From contig OY726578.1 in assembly GCA_963383645.1 (NCBI GenBank), positions 25,012,523 through 25,076,522 of the forward strand: 64,000 nucleotides of DNA, written 5' to 3'. The notes beneath the pieces are model-generated. The model was not told the origin of the DNA and did no database searches. It saw nothing but the letters and a program-made list of their open reading frames with translations. The translations under genes were made by a program, and so were the position numbers. Numbering within the stretch: the first letter of the stretch is position 1; each line of letters begins with the position of its first letter. The stretch comes from Muscardinus avellanarius. Taxonomy: Eukaryota; Chordata; Mammalia; Rodentia; Gliridae. Shown in pieces: positions 1 through 11,800 of this stretch.

Positions 1-2837
1 GCACAATGGTGGAGCCCGACAAAGACCCGGGTCGCCCCCTTTGGGCTATGCAGGCGGAAGCGAACCAGACGCAGCTTATGTTACTCTGGCTGGCCAGGCC
101 TCCGCGGGGCTTGGGTCAGGCCGGGCCTAGGAACGCTGAGCTGTCCTCCAGCCCGGGAACACTGCAGAGGTGGCCGGGTGCCCATATGGGAACTCGCCCC
201 GGGAGGGCAGTGAGGACCGGGGCTGCCTGCCGGCCCCATGTCAAAGCAGGGCTGGGCGCGCCAGCTTTGGCACCCTGTTTAAGGTGCTGGCACCTGCAAC
301 GTGACTCTTCTCCAGCCCACCTAATTTTAAGAATAGACACTAATAGAGCCAGGCGTGGTGGCGCACGCTTGTAATCCCAGCATTTGGGAGGCTGAGACCG
401 GAGGATCGCGGTTCGTGGACAGCCTCAGCCACTAAGTGAGGCCCTCTGCAACTCAGTGAGACCCGGTTTCAAAATAAAAAAAAAAAAAAAAACAGGGCAG
501 GGGGTGTAGCTCGGAGGTCCAATGCCCTTGGGTTCCATCCCCAGACCCGCAAAAAAAAAAAAAAAAAAAAAAAAAAGAATAGACACTAATAATACTTAGT
601 CACCCTCTCCGCGGGTGGTGGGGAGCGCCCTCTGCTGGCAGCACCCTCCCAGGAGGCCGAGCCACCGCAGGCCCTGTGCAACCCCTAGGGAAGGGGCACC
701 GAGGCCCAGTGGCTGGCCAGCTCAGCTACAGCCAGCTGGCAGCAGAGCTGGGACTGGAGAGGAGACTCGAGTTTTCAGACCAGCATCCCCGGCTAAGGTC
801 CCTCTGAGACCATGGCCGCAGAGGAGGCGGCTCCTGGTTCAGCCAGCCACGAGGCGAGCTCTCTACACCCAGGAGCCGGGGCAAGGCCGGTCCCCAGCAG
901 CAGGGGAACACGGCCTCCCTGGACCCCAAGAAGGGATGGCGCTGGCACTGGACCTCCACCATGGCCGGGCAGCCGAGCTGGGGTGGGGGAGGTGCTCAGA
1001 CAAGTGGGGACGGGGCGCCCCCTCTGCTGGGCTGCGAGGAGATGGGGTGGAGGCGCAGGCCATGCCTCGCAGGAATGAGGCCAGGAAGGCCACCCATCCC
1101 GGGGGGTGAAGCTCCACCCTAGGCAGCAATGAGCAGAAAGACCTCAGTGACCGAGGGGAGAGGAGGCCACAGTGCCCCTCTGTCCAGGTCAGCAGTGACC
1201 GGTGGAGCCGCACCCGTGCCCCCTGCGTCAGCCCAGCCCTGAGCAGAGGCCCCAGGGCCCTGGTGGCCGGCATCAGAGGCAGCAGGGCCTTCAGGGAAAG
1301 CTGAGGGGTGGCTGCACCACGAGCTTGTTGACGATGCTTTCTGCAGGAGACTTGAGCAAGCGTGGCCCGCACATCCCGGCTCCTCATCCCTGCCGTGGGG
1401 CGAGGGTGTAGGTGCCTGCCCCGCCATGCCCGGCTCCTCCCTGCCCGAGGACAAGGGCCACCCGGGACTTCTATGAGCGGAGAAGCAGTGGCTCTGAGCA
1501 CAGACTTCCCGGGCCCCGTCTGCAGGTGGACTCGGGGCACCTGTGGGGTACGAGCCAAGCCCCCACTGCCACCGCCACCAGCCTCTGCAAAGCCACCCAC
1601 CACCCTCACACCCACTGGCCTCTGTGGGGCGGCCCTGCCCCTGAGGCTGCTCCTGGAGGACCCCCAAGTGCTCTGCCCGTGAGGTCCTGTCACAGGCGCT
1701 GCACAGCACGTGAGCCCCTCCAGGACCCTCCGCTCTCCACGGGGACATGGAGGTCACCCGCCAGCCAGAGCCGGCTGTGGCTGGGCTGTCACAATGCCAG
1801 CAGCGCCCGCCACCTCGGGTTCACCAGACTCCTAATTAAGCGGTTGCCCAAGGACACAAAGGAGATTACAAAGACACAAAGACGTCCTGCACTCGGTCAA
1901 ACGGCAGCACGGCTCCTCAGTCTGGGGTCCAGTCAGACTCCAGGGCAGGCCCAGGGGTGGGGAAGCAGGCAGATGTCACTGACGCTCAGACCCGGCTCCT
2001 GCAGGCCACCTGGGGCACTCTGGACGGCGCCTGGCATCACAAGAGGCAAAGAACTCTCCAGAAAGACGGCAGCCCAAGTCACGTCCCCCAACAAAACACG
2101 CGGCTCTCCGAGGCGTCGGCGCAGTCAGGACCCAGGAGCCGGGCGTCCTCACCCGAGCTGCTTAAGGCACTTGAGTGGCTGGCTGACACCTCCGGAAAAG
2201 CGTCCCTTTCAACTCTTAGACCAGAGTCAGGTAATACTGCAACAAAAAAGTTCCCACAGGAAAATAGCTTGAAAAAATAAGAGTGAACACTCAGCTTTCT
2301 AAGGAATAAAATACACATGGACTCTGCTTAAATGCTATGATGCGGGGTGGGTCATTTTGGCACTGAGAGAACCTGAAATACTGCTTCTGGGTTAAACTTT
2401 CCCTGGAACAAAATCCAACTCGGAGAGGACACTGCCCGGCACGGCGCCCCACGCGCCCTGGACGCTGCGGCTCCAGGGTGCGTGCGCAGCGGAGGGCTGG
2501 GCGGCCTCCGGCCGTGGACCCGGCCCCTCTCTAGCAAGTCCGCGGTCTCCTTTGGGAGCTGGTGTGACCTACCAGGCGTCTGTCACAGGACCTCCCCAGC
2601 CATAGCCATGGCGAGTCAGGAGACCTGGACGCCTGCGGCTCGCGGCTGCCCCAGGCCTCCACACACACGTGCCCCACTCCACACGTGCACCCCGAGTCCC
2701 TGGGAGCAGGAACGGGGCCACTGTCTCTTTGGTGAGGTATCCCCCGAGCTTCCTTCTGAGCAGCTCCAGACCCCTGGGACATCCCTGTCCCCTCCTGATG
2801 CGGGGTCCCGAGGCCATTAAGGGGGCCAGGGGACCAC
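1..2837. other. Region downstream of the PPM1F stop: 3' UTR plus flank
   Basis: This stretch lies 3' of the PPM1F stop codon (2838–2840, minus strand) and must contain its 3' UTR. I found no AATAAA or ATTAAA on the minus strand here, so the mRNA end is undetermined and may lie outside the window. The plus strand has an AATAAA-like string near 2304, in the wrong orientation for PPM1F. Several open frames are GC-driven and resemble nothing I recognise. One full SINE (346–574) is present. Confidence 0.5.
346..574 (+). mobile_element. SINE, dimeric B1-dID type (family A), with target-site duplication
   Basis: A B1-like left half (GGCGTGGTGGCGCACGC, then the 'aatcccagc' motif) is followed by an A-rich linker, an ID-like right half ('gggtgtagctcggaggtc') and a poly(A) tail. 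An identical 17-bp direct repeat flanks it at 329–345 and 575–591. This is a clean retrotransposition signature of a fairly recent insertion. Confidence 0.93.
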
Positions 2838-5800
2838 CTAGCTTCTCTGAGCAGCGCGGGTCTCAGGCTCTGCGAGGCCTGAGAGCGAGTCCTGGGGGTC
2901 CCCTGCGCCCCGGGCCCTGCCCTCCAGCAGCTCCCGCGGATCCCTGAGGAACACCACCATCACTGTGATGTTGTCGTGGGAGCCCCGCTCCCGGGCCGCA
3001 GCCACCAGCTCCTCAGCGACACGGAGCCCACCACCCTGCTGCCTGGCCAGGTGGCTGTGGACGAGGCCGGTGACGTCCTGGTGGGGAACCACGTCGAAGA
3101 AGCCGTCACAGGCCAGCAGCAGGTAGTCCTCGGAGCCCGTCAGCTCCCATGAGGCCACATCTGCCTCCCCAGACACGTAGGGTTTCTGGAAGACATCCCC
3201 TGGGTGTGGGGGGCCCCGAGTCAGAGGGCACACCGCCACGGCCCCTTCCCCCAAGCCCATGGGGCAGCGCCCACTTGTCCTCCCCAGGTCTGCGGCCGCC
3301 ATATGAAAACCTGCCCCGAGCCTCCTCCTCAGAGGGGACCCCATGGCGGCCTGCGAGCCCACCCCAGGCCCCTCGGAGCGGCCTCCACTCCCCCACACTC
3401 CCTCCAGCTGAGTGCAGAGCCACGACAGTGCGGGCAGCAGGAAAAGGGCTCGGAGGGCGTGGCGGCTGGTGCTGAGATGCGGAGCACCTCAGGAGAGCAA
3501 GGGGGTGGTGCCAAGCCCAGGTCAGGGAGGGTCCTGGGAGGGAGGGTCCTAGGTTCTCAAAAGGGCAGCGTGATTTCCTGTTGAGACCTCACAGTGAGGG
3601 GACGCTGAGAAGACGTGTTGGCCTTATGACAGTGTGGAAGCACCAGAGGCTCAGCAGAAACTGCACTCTGAGGGTGCATGTGTGCACACAAGTGTGCACG
3701 CACACCTGCACATGTGGTACTAGGGACTGTACCCAGGGGCTCCCTACGACTGAGCTACGTTCCCAACCTCCTTTTCTTGTGGTAGTGGGGATTGAACCCA
3801 GGGCTTTCTACCTTCCAGCTACACTTCCAGCCTTGTCTTATTATTTTGAAACAGGGTCTCACTAGGTTGATGAGTCTCGGTACTTGCGGAGGCTGTCCTT
3901 GAATCTGCGATCCTCCTGTCTCAGCCTCCTGAGTACTGGGATCACAGATATGTGCCCCTGTGCCCGGCCTGCTCTCTGCAGAGCGGTCCGTGGTCTGGCT
4001 CCCTTGGTGCCAGGCAGCACTGAAGCACGGCCGACAGCTGCTGGTCAGGGGCACAGCTGGCACCCTGCGCAGACTGCACTGCTGAGCCAAGGTGCTTGTA
4101 GCTCAGTGCACGGCAAGTACTTCTGACTAACGACGCTGCTGCCTTCCCCGAGGCGATGGGGAGCTGACCCCTCAGTGAGTCTCGCCCCATGTGCGCCCTT
4201 TCCTGCAGGGCACCCTGGGCATGCCCTGTAGTCCCAGGCCTGGGCTTCCCGCGGCCCCGCCCCATGCAGCCTCTGTGTCCCTTACCGATGGCTCTGGACA
4301 CGGCCAGGGTCCCGTTGACTCTCCAGCAGTCCATGAGAGACACGAAGCCGCCCAGCGCTTCAATACGCGCCTTCTCATCCTGCGGGGCGGGGAGACAGCC
4401 AGGCCGGGCCGGTGAGCCCACGCCGGGGTGCCCGACACCACACCGCGCAGAGACCCAGCCGGTTTGCAGGACATGCTCGAGCCCAGCTCTGGAACCACCA
4501 GGAGGCCCAGACGCACCCAACCGGCCAGTGTCAGAGAGAGCGGGACTGTAAACCCCCCGGTGTCCTGCACGGCCAGCCCCAGGCCAGCAGGAACGTGAAC
4601 AGAGTGCCAAGGCCGGCCAGGGAGGTGCCCACAAGGCGAGGAAGACGCCAGCCCCGGGCTCAGACGGCGGCTCCCCAGGCTCACTCGTGGGAACTCAGAG
4701 CTGCCGCCCTGCCTTGATGCTGCTGTTACGTGTGGCCACACGTGCGCAAGGAGGATCACGAGGAGGGAGGAGGTGCTGAGCAGGGTGGGGAGGAGGGGGA
4801 GCGGTGGGCAGACACACCACACAGGCAGGTCTGCATCTGTGTTCACAGGCGAGCGTCCTACGGCCAGGCCTGTGAGCAGGCTCTGCGTCCCTGGGTCACA
4901 GTGAAGCCTGGACCGAGGCAGCCCCTGCCTGGCTCCCAGCCCCGGGGCCTCAGCGCTGGGCTGGGCTGACCCATCCCGTAGGGCAGAGGTCCAGCTCCGG
5001 GCTCCATGTTGCTGGGGCTGCAGAGCTCCCAGGACGGGCTAGGCAGGACTCCCTGGCCACTGGAGCCGCCGGCAGGGGAGCCCCACGGCAGGAGCCTGGA
5101 GTCACGGCCCTTCCTTACTCCTCAGCTCACCCGTGGGCCCAGTGCGATGGGGCTGGAGGGGCCTTACCTGCCGCTCAGGTCTGTGGGGCTCCATCAGCGG
5201 AACCACCTCTCCCCGCCGCACCAGCACGACCTGGGAGTCCCCGAGCCAGGCGACGTGCAGGGTCCTTCCTGTGATGAGCACGCACACGCCCGTAGAGCCG
5301 CTCTGCAGCCGCTGCGGGGGAAAAAAGGGCCCAGGCCAGAGAGTGAGCGGGTGACCGCACCGCAGGCACCGTGGGAGCGGACGCAACCCCCATGGGACAG
5401 CACTCCGCGAGGACGATGGACCGAGCCCGCGGAGGCAGAGGAGCGGCGTCACGGCCACGCCACGGGAGAAGGCGCCCATGGGCCCCGCGATGCCACCTGG
5501 GTGCGGATGAGCGAGTCCAGGGGTGGGTGCGGAGGGCCAGGGCGACAAAGGCAGGAAGAGCTTTGGCCGTGGCGAGGTTTCGGGGTGTACACACGGGCCA
5601 GAACGTGCCCGAGCGGGAACTCTGTCTTCAGGAGGTCTCCCGGCCTCGGCGCCTCGTGACGGTCATAAAGGCAGACTCACCCAAGGGCGAGCTTGGTGCC
5701 CCCTCCGCTCAGTGAGAGTGAGCTCCGGTAAGGTTGAAACGCGGTCCAGGCAGCTCAGGGACCCACCTGCGCCGCGGGCTACTCAGGGGTCCGCCCCTCC

Positions 5801-8800
5801 GCAGAGACCAGGACTCTCGGAGGCTAACAGCCACTGGCCCAAACTCCACGTGAGACCGGGTGCTGGTCCTCACCTCCCGCTTGGCTTTCCGGAGAAACAT
5901 TTCATCTGTGCGCCGGAAAGCTTCCCTGAGGGCTCCCGCAGGGTCTGTGGCCAGCTCCGGCCGGCGGGCGGCGTTGGCGTGCAGGTGGACGGCGGCGTAC
6001 CGCGCGGCATCCACGCCTCCGTGCCCGTCGAACACAGCAAAGTAGGCGCGGTCAGTGGGGTCCTGCGGGGTGCAGAGGCCGTCAGGGCGCAGTGGCCTCT
6101 CGCTGGATGGGGCAGGACCCCAGCCGGCTGCTTCTATCCTGGGGGCTGCGGCCTCGGCCCTAAGGTGGTGCCGTGGTGTCAGTGTCTAACCCAAGTTCAC
6201 GCTTTGGAAACTTGGTCGCCAAGGTCTCGCTCACCGATTGCTTATTTGGTGGGACCGGGGACTGAACTCGGGCCTCAGCAGGGACAAGCGCTCTGCCGCT
6301 GAGCGGCATTCCCAGCCCCCAGAGTCTCGCCTCGGGGTACCCGGAGGTGGGACCTTGGGGCGGTCACTGGCATAGGCCCTTCCTGGCAAGTGTGTTCTGT
6401 CTCCCATGAGGCTCCCCACGCTGCCCCAGGTCTGTGGAGAGACCCCAGCAGCAAGAGGCCTGACCAGCGGCAGCCCTTGACCCCGGACCTCCAGTTCCAC
6501 AAGACTGAGTATCTGCGTGCGCGCACAGGGATTAACCCCAGGGCGTCCTGTCTCTGAGCTGCGCCCCCAGCCCTTTTTATTTTGAAATGGACTTTTATGG
6601 TGCTGCACTGGCCTCTGTCCTGTGAGTCTGTCTCAGTGTCCTAAGTACCGGGGTCACAGGTGTGCACCAGCACTCCTGGCTTATTTTCTTTATAAAGCTC
6701 ACAGACTTGGGTACTCTGCTACAGCAACAGAAAGCAGACAGAGCAGCTGGGTGTGCGGCACATGCTTATAATCTTAGTTCTTGGGAGGCTGAGAAAGGAG
6801 GATTGCAGGTTCACAGCCAGTGTTAGCTGGACCTCCACAATTTAGTAGACTCTATTTCAAAATTTTAAAAAATGAGCCGGGCGTGGTGGCGCACACTTGT
6901 AATCCCAGCATTCAGGAGGCTGAGACCAGAGGATCACGGTTCGCAGACAGCCTCAGCTACTTAGTGAGGCCCTCTGCAACTTAGAGACCCTGTTTCAAAA
7001 TAAAGAATAGGGCAGGGGGGTAGCTCGGAGGTCGAATGCCCCTGGGTTCCATCCCGAGACCCAGAAAGAAAAAAAAGAAAGAAAGAAAGAAAAGAAAAGA
7101 GGGCTGGGAGTATGGCTCAGAGGTAGAATCCCTCTGAGTTTAATCCCTAGTATCCAGTAATAATAAAGACAAGATGGAGGCTGTGGGCTCTAGAAGAGTC
7201 TGGGTGGCCTTCACCGTGAGTCTGGCCGGTGGCTGCGGCACAGGAGCTGGGGAGCTGGAGGGGACAGCCGCAGAGCCCCACTCTCCTGCGCTGGGCTGCT
7301 CCATCATACAACGAGGTAAGCTGCACCAGGAGCTCCTGGCGCTGGAGGCTGTGCAGGCTCAGGAACACAAGTCTGGGGCGCACGTGGCACTGGGCCCCAC
7401 GTGACAGTTGTGGCCGCTGGCTGCTCTTCCAGCCCTTCCTGGGGGAGCCGGGTGCCTGGCCGCAGCTGCTGCGATGGAGGCTCTGACCTCCTCCCTGCCC
7501 TGGGAGCCGCCCAGCACCGCACCTTGAGAGGGCCTGGAAGCGCTCTCCTGGCTCTGGCCGCAGCCCACCTCCCGGGCTGTCTGCAGGACCCCCTTCCCAG
7601 CCCCTCGGCACTGCAGGTGGGACCCTCACCGACAAGCCGAAGAGCTGGTTGAAGGCGGGAAGGGACACGTGCCGGTCCTCCATCTTGCGGCGGGTGTTGC
7701 GGATGGCGTGGGTGGAGACCAGCCACTGGCGTGGCGGCGGCGTCTGGGCCGTCGATGGCACCTGCCTCTGCCACCGGCTGCAGACTTCCCAGAGCTGGTT
7801 AAAGAAACTCCTCGCCAGGCCTTTGGCGTCCAGCACTGGTGGGATGACGGAGGAATCGTTAGGGAGGACGAAGCCAGGCCAAGGAGCGCTGCTGGCTCCC
7901 CGCTCCCCTTCCCTCCTGCCCACCAGCTGACCGCCCCCCAGGCACGCGGAGCACCCTGCCTCATGAACTGCCACGGCGGCCTGCGGTCAGCAGCTGGAGG
8001 CGTGGGCCGTGACCACCTGTACTGAGGGTCCAGCAAGGGGGCAGCTCCAGCCACGGGAAGACGCCGTGAGAAACAAAAGCGAAAGGAAGGGCAACGCATG
8101 AATCGTGCGCCAAGAGGGGTCTAGAGTCGGCTGCGGCCCCACCCAGGACAGCAAGCCATCTGTGCCCTTGACGGGAACTGAGGAGCGGCAGGGCCAGGAG
8201 GGGCTCCCTGGGACCGCAGGAGGCTCCCTCTTTCAGTCTGTCCTCCGGCCTCTGCTGCCTTCTCTCCTCTGGACAAGGCTGCTCTCAGAAACCACCTGAA
8301 AGCTGCTGGGGACGCCCGCTCGCTCCGCCTGGACACTGGGCTGGTGCTCGTCAGGCCGGCCGCACAGCATGCACCAGGCCTCCCGCTGCCCCTCCACCCA
8401 TGCGCTGGGACCTGAGCCTCGCCCAGGCCCAGGCAGTGACAGGGAGGGCGGCGAGCCTGGGGGGCGGACGGCCCAGTCACATCTCTGCCTTGGGAGGAGA
8501 TTCCTACACTGCCTGCCCAAAGGGACTTCCAAGACTGTCTCAGAGGGGACAGCGTATACCCTGTGCTCCTGCCATGGCACACAATCACGCTCTGCACCAC
8601 ACTGCTCTGGGACACAGGGAGGGCAGGTGCAGGCTGCAACTTCCTTGTGCCTGGGCCCCCCCTCCTTCACAGGCCCTGGCTTAGGGCTGCCCAGCCCCAG
8701 CAGTTCTCATTCCACCAACAGGTTACATGGTCTCCGCCATGATGGAAAGCAGCCAGGCTGCCCAGCCCTGGCAGTTCTCATTCCACTAGCAGGTTACAAG

Positions 8801-11800
8801 GTCCTCCCCCATGACGGAAAGCATCCACAGGCTGGCCAGCCCCACCAGTTCTCTTTCCCCCCAGCAGGTGGCGTTGCCTCCCGCCTGGATGGCAGAGAGC
8901 AGGTGGCCTTGCGGTGGGAGGAGGGGTGCTCCCTTCCTGACGCTGACCAGTCAGCTGCCATCGGTGGAAAGCCTGCTGGCTTTGCAGAGGACAATGGCCG
9001 CCTGTCACTGATGACAGCTGTCTCCAGGCGGGGAGTACAAGGCTGTGTTGGATGGAAGGCAGGCAGGGAGGGTGGAAACAGCCCGACACTGGCTGCTCCA
9101 CAGAGGCTTCCTGTATGTTTATTTTCTCTTTCTCAGCTTTCTTCCTGCTTTCCTCTTATGCATGCATAAAGCTGATAACGTAGAAAGTGGCAGAGGAAGG
9201 GCCAACCACCGCCCACCTCTGGACTGCGGGCAGGGATGATTCCTGTGGAGAACGGGCTGCGCAGGCCCCTCTCCTGGGCATCTCCTGCAGCCTGCCACCG
9301 CCCTCCCCGCACTTCTCTGCCCAACGCCAACCAACACTTGGGTCAAAAGCAACGGAAGGCAGTTTCTAGGAAGAGGGAACTCATGCAGAGTAAGAGCCCA
9401 CCCCCTTCTTGGAGGCGCTGGGAACCTGACCCAGAAGCATGCTGTCTGCAAGTTACACCCTGCCCTTCTTTTTTTTTTCTTGTGGTACTGGGGGTGGCAC
9501 CCAGGGGCTTTTCTATCTCTGGGCTACACTCCCAGACCTATTTTATACTTTATTTGGAGACAGGGTCTCACTAAGTTGCCGAGAGCCTCACTCAGTAGCT
9601 GAGGCTGGCTTTGAACCTGTGTGATCCTCCTGCCTCAGCCTTGCAGTTACTGGGATTACAGGTGTGTGCCACCATGCCGGGCTCCTTTTTTTCTCTTTTT
9701 TGGTACTGGAGATTGAGCCCAGGGACATTCTACCTCTGAGCTACGCCCCCAGCCCCACTTTATTTTGGTTTGAAACAGGGTCTCACTAGTTGATGAAAGT
9801 GTCACTACTTGCGGAGGAGGTCCTTGAGCCTGTGACCCTCCTGTCTCGGGCTCCCAGGGCTGGGGTCACAGGCGAGCGGCGCGGCTTGGGGCTGAGCCTG
9901 CATTTTCGTGATGGGTTCTGTGGCTCCCGGGGCTCTGCAGGCCTCTCGCCTCCTGCCCGTTGCTGGCTCCTGTGACTGCTGTTCTGGCGCTGGCCCGGCC
10001 CGTCTGGCGCTGTCTGGAGGGCTGAGGGAGCGGCCTCCAGAGCCTCCCCAGGCTCCCGCCACGCAGAGCCACCACGAGGCAGGCCCGCCTTCTGCTTCTG
10101 CCTGTCCCGATGCCGCCTGTGGACTGGCCCCAAGATTGCTGAGGGAGGGCGCAAGTGCGCCGTCAGGCGGGCGACGGGGAGTCGCCGACTGCCAAGGCTG
10201 CTCTGCAGTGTGGGCGCCGGGACACAGGAGGGCTCCTGGTGCCAGGCCTTGGAGTCCATGGGCTCGTGCAGCAGTGCTGCGCCTTCTCTGCACCCGGACC
10301 ACTGCCCTGTGGCGGGCGAGCGCCCCAGGCCGCACCCCAGTCTCAGATCCACGCACTCCTCACCACGCCACTCCTAGGTCTACCGCCTGCTCAGCGGCTC
10401 CGGGTACTCACGGGTCACGGGAGCAGGCTCCTCTTCCTGGTCTCCCTGCTCCTGCTCCTGCTCCTCCTCCTGCCCGGGGAACTTCTGGAACTCAGAGAGG
10501 TCCGTCTGCAGCAGCTGGGCAGTCGCCTCGTGGGCCAGGGCCGCAGCGAGGTGTGGCGGCGCATTCCTGAGGACGAAGAGGGACTGAAGCCAGTGCACGT
10601 GCACCTCGCCCCGACCCAGAGGGCCTTTGGGAGTGGAGACGGCACGCCCCGCTGTCAGGTCCTCTGCCCTCCAGGGGCTGGGACAGGATGGTCACACAGC
10701 ACCTGGAGGCCGGCAGGGAGGGGCGGCTGGCCGCTGTGGCCGAGGGCTGGGGAAACGCCAGCCGCAGCCAGGGCAGAGGCTGGGAGATGGCTGGAAGGTG
10801 GAGGGAGGGAGAGACGGAAGCCAGCTGTGGCCAAGGAGCGGGCAGCGGGCAGGACGGCCCCAGACTCCGCGGCGCCCGCATCTTCTTGTGCCCACCCCGC
10901 CGCCCAGGGGCTGTGTGTCCTGGGCACGGAGGCTGCTCTGCTCCCCGGTTGCTCCTCTGGAGTCCCCAGGCCTCTAGCATCTTCCTGACCCTGGGTCAGA
11001 TGGCATCCCTGCCTGGGGGGGGGTCACGCCCAAGGCCATGCGAGTCCTGTGACTTGACCTCCCAGCACTGGGAAGGAGCCCAGGGCCTTGCACATGCTAG
11101 ACAGGCGCTCAGCTACACACTACGCCTGCTAATGGATTATTTTGGTGGTACTGAGGATTAAATTCAGAGATATTCTAGCTTTGAGCTACACCGACAGCTA
11201 TATATATTTTTTTCTTTGCGGTACTGGGACTGGAACCCAGGGGCATTCTACCTCCAAGCTACACCCTAGCCCTATTTTTTATTTTTTATTTTGAAACAGC
11301 TGAGTTGCAGAGGGCCTCACTAAATAGCTGAAGCTGTTCGCGAATCACAATCCTCCTGTCTCAGCCTCCCGAATGCTGGGATTACAAGGTGTGCCACCAC
11401 GCCCGGCTCTATTTTTTAAGTTTTGTAAAATAGTTTGAGCCTGTTTTGTAACAGGCTCTAAACAGCAAGTAAGTTGCAGAGGGCCTTTCTAACTTGCTGA
11501 GGCTGGTCTCAAACTTGTGATCCTCCTATCTCAGCCTCCCAAGTACTGAGATACTGAGATTACAGGCATGGGCCACTGCACCCAGCTTCCTTTTGTGTGT
11601 GTGTGTGGTGCTGGGATGGAACACAGTGGCATTCTACCTCTGAGCTACACCCTAGCCCTATTTTTTTTTTTAATTCTTTACTTTGAAACAGGGTCTAAGT
11701 TGCAAAGGGCCTAAGTAGCTGAGGCCGTCCGCGAACCACGATCCTCCTGTCTCAGTTTCCCAAAAGCTGGAATTACAAGCATGCACCACCATGCCCGACT

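Noticed and set aside
7101..7160. tRNA-like sequences (many 'ggctggg...gtagctcagaggt' stretches) as tRNA genes
   Set aside because: They are ID-type halves of SINEs with A-rich tails and no acceptor-stem pairing.
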